Assembly (NCBI GenBank): GCA_937884015.1
Contig: CALGBV010000029.1
Span: 1-7,932, forward strand
Length of the DNA stretch: 7,932 bases
From: an uncultured Bacteroidales bacterium
GTDB lineage: Bacteria > Bacteroidota > Bacteroidia > Bacteroidales > F082
Direction: 5' to 3'
Below are positions 1-5,909 of this stretch, one piece after another (the stretch's first letter is position 1; every line of letters begins with the position of its first letter). Made by a program: the position numbers and the translations under genes. The notes under the pieces were generated by a model, which was not told the DNA's origin, searched no databases, and saw only the letters and a program-made list of their open reading frames with translations.

Positions 1-534
1 TCCTGTACCGATTGCCCACACTGGTTCGTAAGCGATAATGGTGTCGTAGATAGCATCGCCATCCAAATGGAAGAGACCTTTTTCCAACTGTTCGCGCACC
101 ACGTCGAAATGGCGGCCAGCTTCACGTTCTTCCAAAACTTCGCCTACGCAAAAAATGGGCGACATATTGTTTTCAATCAGGCGGTTTACCTTTTCGGCGA
201 GCATTTCATTGCTTTCGGTAAAATATTTCCTTCTCTCGCTGTGACCGACAATGCAATAGTCCACATCAATGGATTTCAGCATTTTAGCAGACACTTCGCC
301 CGTATAGGCACCCTTTTCGTAGGCACTGCAATTCTGAGCGCCGACATTAAACTGCTGTTCCTCATATTCCATATCAGTGAGCATTTCCAAATATGGGAAA
401 GGCGGGCAAATGATGACCTCGCAATCCAATTCTTCCTGTTCTTCAAGGCGGTCCAAAATACCGTCGACCAATTCTTCAGCCTCACCAAAAGTGAGGTTCA
501 TTTTCCAGTTTCCTGCTACGATTTTACTACGCAT
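1..534 (-). CDS. tpiA: Triosephosphate isomerase, N-terminal 178 residues (3' end outside window)
   Basis: Cytoplasmic glycolytic and gluconeogenic enzyme interconverting dihydroxyacetone phosphate and glyceraldehyde 3-phosphate as a TIM-barrel dimer. The frame opens with MRSKIVAGNWKMN, which contains the substrate-binding N9 and K11. It continues with the catalytic histidine motif IVGHSERR (H98) and the catalytic glutamate motif AYEPVWAIGTG (E170), at which the window ends exactly on a codon boundary. The family is about 250 residues, so roughly 70 C-terminal residues, including the phosphate-binding loop 6/7 region, are missing only because of the window edge. All visible active-site residues are intact. 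The ATG at 532-534 matches the family start directly. The gene lies downstream of a DUF1016 gene with a 150-bp AT-rich gap that holds a Bacteroidetes-type promoter, so it is probably transcribed independently. The identification is very secure. Confidence 0.98.
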   Translation of the reverse strand, partial: MRSKIVAGNWKMNLTFGEAEELVDGILDRLEEQEELDCEVIICPPFPYLEMLTDMEYEEQQFNVGAQNCSAYEKGAYTGEVSAKMLKSIDVDYCIVGHSERRKYFTESNEMLAEKVNRLIENNMSPIFCVGEVLEEREAGRHFDVVREQLEKGLFHLDGDAIYDTIIAYEPVWAIGTG

Positions 535-613
535 AATATTCAGAATTTAACTATTAAACAATTATATTTCAAACATTTACATCATTCATATAAAAAGGCT
601 GAAAAGTAAAGTG

Positions 614-645
614 CAAATATAGTAGAAAAACATTTATGTTTGAAA
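614..645 (-). promoter_or_regulatory. Bacteroidetes-type promoter for tpiA
   Basis: On the minus strand the -7 box TATATTTG (614-621) fits TAnnTTTG perfectly. Exactly 20 nt upstream is TTTC (642-645), one mismatch from the -33 element TTTG. The spacing fits the known Bacteroides consensus. Transcription would start near 607-610, giving an AT-rich leader of about 75 nt before the tpiA ATG. The spacer between the boxes holds a perfect AT-rich inverted repeat, AAACAT-TT-ATGTTT (628-641), which could be an operator or chance in AT-rich DNA. Confidence 0.7.
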
Positions 646-684
646 ACCATTTACAAATCAAGCCTTTTCACATATTCCGGTTTT

Positions 685-1815
685 TCATCCATTTTTCAAT
701 TTGAAAACCTGTTTCTGGTGTTCAATCTCGCGTCGCAATTCTTCCTGAGTTGGCATGTAGGTCAGATATTTGGCCATATATAACTGGTCATTATCGTGAA
801 GTGTCGAATAGCGTGCCACATCCTCATCGGTATCGGCACAAAGCAAAATTCCAATGGTCGGATTGTGACCTTCGAGCAAATAACGTTCATCATACATTTT
901 GACATACATGTCCATCTGGCCAGCATCCTGATAGTCGACTGTGGTGGTTTTCAAATCAATAAGAACAAAACAGCGAAGCAAATAATTGTAAAACACAAGG
1001 TCTATATAGTAATCCCGCTTCTCCGTGCATATATGCTTTTGGCGGTCAACGAAGGCAAAGCCTTTGCCCATTTCCAAAAGAAATTGCGGCAAATGGTTGA
1101 GAATGCTTTTTTCGAGGTCACTTTCGGTGTAGTCTGTGTTATGATGAAACCCGAGAAATTCTGCCACAACAGGGTTTTTCATATACTCCAATTTATCCTG
1201 CATGGATGCTGTCAGGGTGTGCATTTCCTTCCTTACAGCATCTTGTTGAGGCGTTTGGAGCAAGCGGAAATAATACTGAGATGAAACATTACGCTGAAGC
1301 ATCCTGGAACTCCAGGTTTCCCTAACGGCTTCCTGCTCATACCATTTACGCGCAAGTTCATTATCTACCTGAATAAGAATGCGATAATGAGTCCACGGAA
1401 GAAGAATAGGAACTTCTGGCATAAGTCTACCGTACAAATCATTTTGGTCAGAATCTGCAGAACAGATGATTTCTGTCAATTGTAGACTCACTGCGTCCAC
1501 AATTTGAGCAGATTGAAGACGCGCTGCGTCCACAATCTTAAACAAAGTCGGATAAGTTCGCGCAAATGCGACGAACTTATGTATGTTAGTCTTGTCAAAG
1601 CCTTCTCCAAATGCCGATGTCAGCTTGTCCGCCAAACCTTTAATGACCTGATTTCCATAATCCGCTCGGTCTTCATTGCACAAAATGTTTTCCAAAATCA
1701 GTTTTCCCAAAAGCCAATTTCGCTTGACAAGTATTACATTTACTGATTGATAAGCTACCTTTTGAGCTTGCTCAATGATAAATCTACTATTCTCAAACAA
1801 ATCTTTTTGTTGCAT
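685..1815 (-). CDS. DUF1016 family protein with PD-(D/E)XK nuclease-like domain (YhcG-type)
   Basis: 376 residues. The N-terminal half (about 8-160) has the DUF1016_N pattern: a helical region, NWLLGKLI, RADYGNQVIKGLADKL, then FGEGFDKTNIHKF, ending at PWTHYRILIQV, the form of the usual LSWSHYRxLL. The C-terminal half (about 165-355) has the DUF1016 nuclease-like core: E235, YYIDLVFYN (D272), FVLIDLKT (D287, K289) and DAGQMDMYV (Q300). These match a PD-(D/E)XK metal-dependent active site. Family members are widespread accessory proteins, often near restriction-modification or other variable loci, and their exact biochemical role is uncertain. No methylase or restriction gene is visible beside it. 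Residues 94-115 are an 11-residue tandem duplication (IVDAARLQSAQ / IVDAVSLQLTE) in the linker before the PWTHYR motif. The start is the ATG at 1813-1815, with no Shine-Dalgarno and no clear -7 box in the 78-bp gap behind it, so it may be read from the permease side. Confidence 0.9.
   Translation of the reverse strand: MQQKDLFENSRFIIEQAQKVAYQSVNVILVKRNWLLGKLILENILCNEDRADYGNQVIKGLADKLTSAFGEGFDKTNIHKFVAFARTYPTLFKIVDAARLQSAQIVDAVSLQLTEIICSADSDQNDLYGRLMPEVPILLPWTHYRILIQVDNELARKWYEQEAVRETWSSRMLQRNVSSQYYFRLLQTPQQDAVRKEMHTLTASMQDKLEYMKNPVVAEFLGFHHNTDYTESDLEKSILNHLPQFLLEMGKGFAFVDRQKHICTEKRDYYIDLVFYNYLLRCFVLIDLKTTTVDYQDAGQMDMYVKMYDERYLLEGHNPTIGILLCADTDEDVARYSTLHDNDQLYMAKYLTYMPTQEELRREIEHQKQVFKLKNG
1471..1536 (-). 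repeat. 33-bp tandem duplication inside the DUF1016 gene
   Basis: Two adjacent in-frame 33-bp units (1504-1536 and 1471-1503, minus strand) share 25 of 33 bases by my count. The first 12 bases, ATTGTGGACGCA, are identical. They encode IVDAARLQSAQ and IVDAVSLQLTE, residues 94-115 of the DUF1016 protein, in the linker between the N-terminal domain core and the PWTHYR motif. Being a multiple of three, the repeat could gain or lose units without breaking the frame. Confidence 0.75.
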
Positions 1816-1893
1816 GATATTTAATGTTATGTCAGAAACACAATTTCTTAGCTATAGATGGAGCCGCATCAGATATCAATTCACCCATCCCCA

Positions 1894-2961
1894 TCACCCA
1901 ATCCTCACCCTCGGGTCAATGATTCCATAAATGATATCGACAACGATGTTCACGATTATCAGCATGGTGGCAATGAGCAGCACGGCACCCATGATAACGG
2001 GGAAATCGTATTTATCCAAAGCATCGACGACAACCACGCCAATGCCTTTCCAGTCGAAGACATACTCCACAAAAACGGCACCTGCCAAAAGCGAGGCGAA
2101 CCAACCCGAAATGGCCGTCACGACAGGGTTCAGCGCATTGCGCAAGGCATGGACACAAATGACGCGCCAAGGTTTCAGGCCTTTGGCCTTTGCCGTGCGC
2201 ACATAATCCATCGACATGGCTTCCAGCAGCGAAGTGCGCGTCAACTCCGTGACGACAGCCAATGGACGCATGCCCAAAGTCAAGGCGGGCAAGATGAGGT
2301 TGGCAAGGGTCAGATACTCTCCCCGGCCGTATTCATCGACGGTGTAAAGGCTGCCCGTCATGCTCAAACCTGTCACGTTTTCAAGCAAAAAGCCAAAAAT
2401 CCAGGCCATCAGGATAGCGGCAAAAAACGACGGCAACGACATGCCTATCGTAGTGATGAAAAGCGTCAGTTTATTCCAGAACGGCGTATTGACCACAGCA
2501 GCTAAAATGCCAATCAACAGACCCAAAATCAAGGCGATGGAAATGGAGACCGCCGCCAAGAGCAAGGTATTCGGGAAGGCCTCGCCCAAGACATCGGATA
2601 CAGGCCGCTTGCTTTGGTACGACATACGCAAATAGGGCGCTTTCAGCACAATAGCCGTGGAACCGATGGTGGCAATGCGGGCATATTTTCCAATCTTATC
2701 CAGTTTTTGCATGCCTTGCGACACATCGTAAAACGAAACCGGAACCAAGTCATTTAGATAATCAACATACTGTTTTCCAAGGCTTTGATTCAGTCCCAAT
2801 TCCTCACGAATGGCATCAACCGATTCCTTGTCGGCCCTTTGGCCAAGCATCATTTGCGCAGGGTCGCCCGGCAAGATGTTGAACAGGAAAAACACCAAGG
2901 TCGCGACACCCCAAAGCACCGCGATTCCGTAAAGCAGTTTTCTTGTTATGTAAGCTGACAT
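1894..2961 (-). CDS. ABC transporter inner-membrane permease, DppB/OppB family
   Basis: 355 residues. This is one of the two membrane subunits of a dipeptide/oligopeptide/nickel-type binding-protein-dependent ABC importer. The N-terminus MSAYITRKLLYGIAVLWGVATLVFFLFNILPGDP is the classic first transmembrane helix plus the LPGDP motif of DppB proteins, followed by a periplasmic region of about 90 residues. Further hydrophobic segments lie at about 132-156, 166-192, 218-236, 283-302 and 320-347. The cytoplasmic coupling (EAA) loop is at about 247-280: MDYVRTAKAKGLKPWRV then HALRNALNPV. It ends with the usual IIDPRVR. Length and motifs are complete, so it appears functional. The partner DppC permease, the ATPases and a solute-binding protein are not adjacent: the neighbours are a DoxX gene and a DUF1016 gene. 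The substrate cannot be told from sequence. The ATG at 2959-2961 is the natural family start. Confidence 0.95.
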   Translation of the reverse strand: MSAYITRKLLYGIAVLWGVATLVFFLFNILPGDPAQMMLGQRADKESVDAIREELGLNQSLGKQYVDYLNDLVPVSFYDVSQGMQKLDKIGKYARIATIGSTAIVLKAPYLRMSYQSKRPVSDVLGEAFPNTLLLAAVSISIALILGLLIGILAAVVNTPFWNKLTLFITTIGMSLPSFFAAILMAWIFGFLLENVTGLSMTGSLYTVDEYGRGEYLTLANLILPALTLGMRPLAVVTELTRTSLLEAMSMDYVRTAKAKGLKPWRVICVHALRNALNPVVTAISGWFASLLAGAVFVEYVFDWKGIGVVVVDALDKYDFPVIMGAVLLIATMLIIVNIVVDIIYGIIDPRVRIG

Positions 2962-2971
2962 GGATGTTTAA

Positions 2972-2992
2972 TTGTTGATTGTTGATTGTTTA
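2972..2992. repeat. Three-copy 7-bp microsatellite
   Basis: Three tandem copies of TTGTTGA, the last degenerate (TTGTTTA), lie 11 bp upstream of the permease ATG. On the transcribed strand this reads as TCAACAA units in the leader. Copy number change here could alter leader length, but nothing in the sequence shows that it does. Confidence 0.6.
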
Positions 2993-3048
2993 TTTAACTA
3001 CGTTGAATCTTCGATTTGTTTATTTGTTTTCGCTCGTTGAGCTTTTTT

Positions 3049-3092
3049 AGGCCTTCATTTCCGCGCAGGCGGAAATCTCATTATGGTAAACG
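3049..3092. repeat. REP/dRS3-like palindromic repeat, copy 1
   Basis: A 44-bp unit that recurs at 3130-3173 with a single mismatch (position 3054 T versus 3135 G). Its core ATTTCCGCGCAGGCGGAAAT (3057-3076) is a perfect 8-bp inverted repeat around the loop GCAG. After it comes CTCATTATGGTAAACG. The core has the form ATTTCC-N8-GGAAAT, which is the Neisseria dRS3 form ATTCCC-N8-GGGAAT with one compensated base pair. The paired change, plus the second copy 81 bp away, argues for a dispersed palindromic repeat family of REP type. Confidence 0.8.
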
Positions 3093-3129
3093 GAATATTT
3101 GACTTTTAGACTATTTGACGGCTTTTTTC

Positions 3130-3173
3130 AGGCCGTCATTTCCGCGCAGGCGGAAATCTCATTATGGTAAACG
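3130..3173. repeat. REP/dRS3-like palindromic repeat, copy 2
   Basis: Second copy of the 44-bp unit, ending directly against the stop codon of the DoxX gene (TAA, complement of 3174-3176). The core palindrome is at 3138-3157. A separate small inverted repeat overlaps its edge: GACGGC (3117-3122), nine bases, GCCGTC (3132-3137). In a DoxX transcript these would fold into hairpins right after the stop codon, so the element could act as a 3'-end stabiliser or an attenuator before the permease. This role is inferred. Confidence 0.8.
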
Positions 3174-4421
3174 TTAAATAGCAAACATCTTCTCCAAATT
3201 CTTCCCCGTTGGGAAATCAATGGCACTCCACTTGTTTTTCACAAAACCGTTATCCAACAACATCAATCCTGGATTGAAACGCACCAAAGTCTTGATTTCC
3301 AACTCATCGCCGTAATAGGCTTCATAGATGAAATCGTATTTTTCCTGCCATTCGGCCATTGCTTCCGGTGTCTCAGCCACAGCCCAAACCACATAATAGC
3401 CATGTTGGTCTGCTGCCTCGGTGATGGCTTTTATCTTCTCCCATTCCTCATCCGTGATGCCGTTGATGTCGTGCGTCGTGAACATCAGCAGGTTTTCGGT
3501 ACTGAGCAACATATCCGTCATGTCGTTGCCTTCCTCATCGTTGGCCGTAAAGCCAAGATAATCAGCACCGCCCTCAACACGCTGGTCGACAAACTCCCAT
3601 TGACTCATCCAGACGGAATCGTTCCAAGGATAATCCGGCGAGAGGTATTCTTCCATACGTCCATCGGCTTTATTCCTGAAAGTCAAATAGATTTGCTGTG
3701 CAGGAGCATCTTCCTGTTTCATCTGCTTGCCGACTTTCCAATTCATGAAATCGATGACCGGCAAATGACGGTAGTTGTATATCTCAAAGCCGAGAAACAG
3801 CAAGGCGTAAACGCAACCAATGACAAACTGACCGCGCCAAGTCAAACGGTTTTTAAGCTGTTTATTATTGAAAATCAACGGTAAAAGCACCGCATTGATG
3901 ACCAGATTCTTATCGAAAGTCTGCCAGTTCGTCATCTTGATGGCCGTACCAAAACAGCCGCAATCGGGCCCCAAATCGTACAAAGCATCGAAAAGCGTTG
4001 TCGTGGTGAAGAAAACCATCAGCAAGGTTGCGCCAAGCACAGCCAATCGCGGAAACACATTGGTAAACAGGCAGATGCCGACTAAAAACTCCGCCAAAAT
4101 CAGGCAGCAAGCCAAAATCATGGCGATGTCGTTGAGCCAAGTGAGATTGTAAACTGCCAAATAATCAAGCATTTTGTATTTCGTTCCCAACGGGTCGACG
4201 CCTTTCACGAAACTGCTGAAAATGAACAGACCGCCAACCAAAAGCCTGCAAACCGTCAAAGCAGGTTTGCCGTACCCTTTGTGGAAAATGATGGGCAGTA
4301 GCAGATTCAGCAGCAAAACGCCAAGGAAAACAGGCTGAAAAGCAGGGATATACACGATGCCGACAGCGCAAGCCAAGGCCAAAATGATGCTAAACCATGA
4401 AATAATGTTTTTTGCTTTCAT
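3174..4421 (-). CDS. DoxX/MauE-like membrane protein with thioredoxin-like C-terminal region (BT_3928-type)
   Basis: 415 residues from the ATG at 4419-4421. The N-terminal part is a multi-helix membrane region: hydrophobic segments at about 8-47, 57-74, 97-119, 125-147, 174-186 and 197-213. The short motif GPDCGCFG (C154, C156), typical of DoxX/MauE-type proteins linked to thiol redox chemistry, lies between two of them. The remaining 200 residues are soluble. Residues about 325-405 resemble a thioredoxin-fold domain (a YYVVWAVAE strand, then FNPGLMLLDNGFVKNKWSAIDFP), but no cysteine occurs after residue 203, so this domain cannot do CxxC chemistry. The layout matches the Bacteroidetes family called BT_3928; its function is not established. 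The ATG shares one base with the TGA of the upstream DUF1599 gene, indicating translational coupling. A GTG at 4422-4424, three bases earlier, is a possible alternative start. Confidence 0.9.
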   Translation of the reverse strand: MKAKNIISWFSIILALACAVGIVYIPAFQPVFLGVLLLNLLLPIIFHKGYGKPALTVCRLLVGGLFIFSSFVKGVDPLGTKYKMLDYLAVYNLTWLNDIAMILACCLILAEFLVGICLFTNVFPRLAVLGATLLMVFFTTTTLFDALYDLGPDCGCFGTAIKMTNWQTFDKNLVINAVLLPLIFNNKQLKNRLTWRGQFVIGCVYALLFLGFEIYNYRHLPVIDFMNWKVGKQMKQEDAPAQQIYLTFRNKADGRMEEYLSPDYPWNDSVWMSQWEFVDQRVEGGADYLGFTANDEEGNDMTDMLLSTENLLMFTTHDINGITDEEWEKIKAITEAADQHGYYVVWAVAETPEAMAEWQEKYDFIYEAYYGDELEIKTLVRFNPGLMLLDNGFVKNKWSAIDFPTGKNLEKMFAI

Positions 4422-4972
4422 CACTTCGTTTCTTTTTGTTCGGAGAGCAGAATCATGGCAAACACGGCATAATTAATCATGTCGTAATAATTGGCATCAA
4501 GTCCCTCTGAGACAATGGTTTTTCCATTGTTATCTTCGATGGACTTCACCCTCAGGATCTTCATCAGAATCAGATCGGTGATGGAACTCACACGCATACT
4601 GCGCCATGCCTCATCATAGTCGTGGTTTTTGCGCGTCATCAGTTCGTAGGCTTCGTTCAATACACGGTCGTAATGCTGCGTGGCTTCCTCTGCCGAAAGG
4701 TCAGGCTGGTCGACAACGCCCAATTGCAATTGAATCACGCCCATAGCCGCATAATTGATGATGCCGATGAATTCAGGTTCAATGCCTTCGTCAACTAGAT
4801 GTTCAGCCGTTGTCTGCAAAGTTCTGATTCTGTTTGCCTTAATAAAAATCTGATCCGTAATCGAAGGCGTTCTCATGATGCGCCATGCCGGACCGTAATC
4901 CTTCATTTTATCGATGAACAGGCTGCGGCATTGTGCCACAACCGCATGAAATTGAGCTTTCGTATCTTTCAT
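4421..4972 (-). CDS. DUF1599 domain protein (nucleotide modification associated domain 1)
   Basis: 183 residues, built as two homologous halves. Half 1 (about 19-81) contains KMKDYGPAWRIMRTPSITDQ, then IKANRIRTL and IINYAAMGVIQ. Half 2 (about 112-175) contains KNHDYDEAWRSMRVSSITDL, then MKILRVKSI and MINYAVFAMI. The repeated DYxxAWRxMR-xSITD block is diagnostic of DUF1599. The family has been linked by comparative genomics to nucleotide modification, but in Bacteroidetes it is a conserved housekeeping neighbour of unknown reaction. It is the first gene of the minus-strand run, overlaps DoxX by one base and is divergent from folP. The ATG at 4970-4972 lies about 16 nt from the predicted transcription start. 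Confidence 0.93.
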   Translation of the reverse strand: MKDTKAQFHAVVAQCRSLFIDKMKDYGPAWRIMRTPSITDQIFIKANRIRTLQTTAEHLVDEGIEPEFIGIINYAAMGVIQLQLGVVDQPDLSAEEATQHYDRVLNEAYELMTRKNHDYDEAWRSMRVSSITDLILMKILRVKSIEDNNGKTIVSEGLDANYYDMINYAVFAMILLSEQKETK

Positions 4973-4986
4973 ATTCCAAAAAAGTA

Positions 4987-4994
4987 TAATTTTG
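4987..4994 (+). promoter_or_regulatory. -7 element for folP
   Basis: TAATTTTG is a perfect TAnnTTTG box, 16 nt upstream of the folP ATG. With the usual 4-8 nt to the start site, the leader would be only about 10 nt. No good -33 TTTG is seen at the normal 19-21 nt spacing; the nearest candidate is TTTC at 4967-4970, spacing 16. The box is immediately followed by the oppositely oriented -7 box of DUF1599. Confidence 0.6.
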
Positions 4995-5002
4995 CAAAGA
5001 TA
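4995..5002 (-). promoter_or_regulatory. -7 element for the DUF1599-DoxX operon
   Basis: On the minus strand this reads TATCTTTG, a perfect TAnnTTTG box. It abuts the folP box head to head, forming TAATTTTGCAAAGATA (4987-5002) with the palindromic centre TTTGCAAA. Transcription would start near 4988-4990, about 16 nt before the DUF1599 ATG. A clear -33 element is not visible; that region would lie inside the first codons of folP. Confidence 0.6.
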
Positions 5003-5010
5003 ATATTTTT

Positions 5011-5853
5011 ATGCTGACACTCAGAACACAAAATAAAAATTTCAGCAGTTCCCACCCCGTGGTGATGGGCATACTGAACGTGACGCCCGATTCGTTTTCC
5101 GATGGCGGTCATTACTATCAGATTGACAACGCTTTACAACATTGCGAAGAGATGCTTTGCGATGGTGCGGAAATCATTGACATTGGCGGCTGCTCAACCC
5201 GTCCGAACAACGAAATCGCGACCGAAGCCGAGGAACTGCAAAGGGTTGTTCCCATTTTAAAAGCCATTCGCAAACGTTTCCCTGACGCCTTGCTTTCCAT
5301 CGACACGTTCAGAAAATCCGTTGCCGAAAGTTGCCTCAGCGAAGGCGCCGACATCATTAACGATATTTCAGGCGGTTTGTTCGATGAAAAAATGCTGCCT
5401 TACATCGGTGAAAATCATGTACCTTCCATCATGATGCATTGTGTCGGCACGCCCGAAACCATGCACCAATACGCTTTGGACGGCAACATTCACCAGACGG
5501 TTTACGATTTCTTTGCCGGACAATGCGGAAAACTTGATTCTTTCGGTCAGCAGCAAATCATTCCTGACCCAGGCATCGGTTTCGGCAAAAGCCTGAAAGC
5601 CAACTATGCCCTACTCCACGACTTAAACCGTTACCGTTTCAACAACCTACCTATCCTCATCGGAATTTCAAGGAAATCAATGATTTGGAAAGTGTTAGGA
5701 ACGGATTACAAAAACGCCCCCGAAGCCATCGAAAACGGCACAACGGTTTTGAACACCATCGCCTTGATGAATGGCGCGGACATTATCCGTGTACACGATG
5801 TGAAAAAAGCCATGGAGGCGGTGAAGTTATGCGAAACATCATTAAACAAGTGA
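5011..5853 (+). CDS. folP: Dihydropteroate synthase
   Basis: 280 residues, the full family length. It condenses p-aminobenzoate with 6-hydroxymethyl-dihydropterin pyrophosphate to 7,8-dihydropteroate in folate synthesis, and is the sulfonamide target. It is a cytoplasmic TIM barrel. Motifs in order: VMGILNVTPDSFSDGG (N23), AEIIDIGGCSTRP (61-65, the pABA/sulfonamide loop), LLSIDTF (D98), INDISGG (N117), MMHCVGTPETM, IPDPGIGFGKS (D187, K193), ILIGISRKSM (S220-R221-K222) and IIRVHDV (R260, H262). All key pterin- and pyrophosphate-binding residues are present, and I see no insertion of the sulfonamide-resistance kind in the STRP loop, though loop 2 was judged by eye only. The ATG at 5011 is the sensible start just after the -7 box. 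It is divergent from DUF1599. In many Bacteroidales, as I recall, folP is followed by a diadenylate cyclase gene; here an ABC ATPase follows. Confidence 0.98.
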   Translation: MLTLRTQNKNFSSSHPVVMGILNVTPDSFSDGGHYYQIDNALQHCEEMLCDGAEIIDIGGCSTRPNNEIATEAEELQRVVPILKAIRKRFPDALLSIDTFRKSVAESCLSEGADIINDISGGLFDEKMLPYIGENHVPSIMMHCVGTPETMHQYALDGNIHQTVYDFFAGQCGKLDSFGQQQIIPDPGIGFGKSLKANYALLHDLNRYRFNNLPILIGISRKSMIWKVLGTDYKNAPEAIENGTTVLNTIALMNGADIIRVHDVKKAMEAVKLCETSLNK

Positions 5854-5896
5854 GCAGAAACGAGGTCTCGACCAATGAATGATGAAATAAAAACCG

Positions 5897-5904
5897 TACT
5901 TTTG
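5897..5904 (+). promoter_or_regulatory. -7 element abutting the ABC ATPase start codon
   Basis: TACTTTTG fits TAnnTTTG and ends only five bases before the ATG at 5910. Initiation 4-8 nt downstream would fall at or next to the A of the ATG, implying a leaderless or nearly leaderless mRNA. No convincing -33 TTTG lies 19-21 nt upstream. The 13-mer GTACTTTTGCAGC (5896-5908) is repeated exactly at 6805-6817 before the DUF4143 gene. Confidence 0.5.
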
Positions 5905-5909
5905 CAGCC

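Noticed and set aside
67..609. Plus-strand open frame of 180 codons
   Set aside because: It is antisense to tpiA, whose catalytic motifs are all in the minus-strand frame.
591..669. Terminator formed by AAAAGGCT and AGCCTTTT between DUF1016 and tpiA
   Set aside because: The arms are about 60 nt apart and flank the tpiA promoter, too far for an ordinary intrinsic terminator.
1858..2505. Plus-strand open frame of 215 codons, rich in His, Gln and Asp
   Set aside because: Antisense shadow of the DppB-type permease; no recognisable motif and biased composition.
4422..4424. GTG as start of the DoxX gene
   Set aside because: The next codon is ATG, giving the common TGATG-type stop/start overlap with DUF1599; ATG preferred, GTG not excluded.
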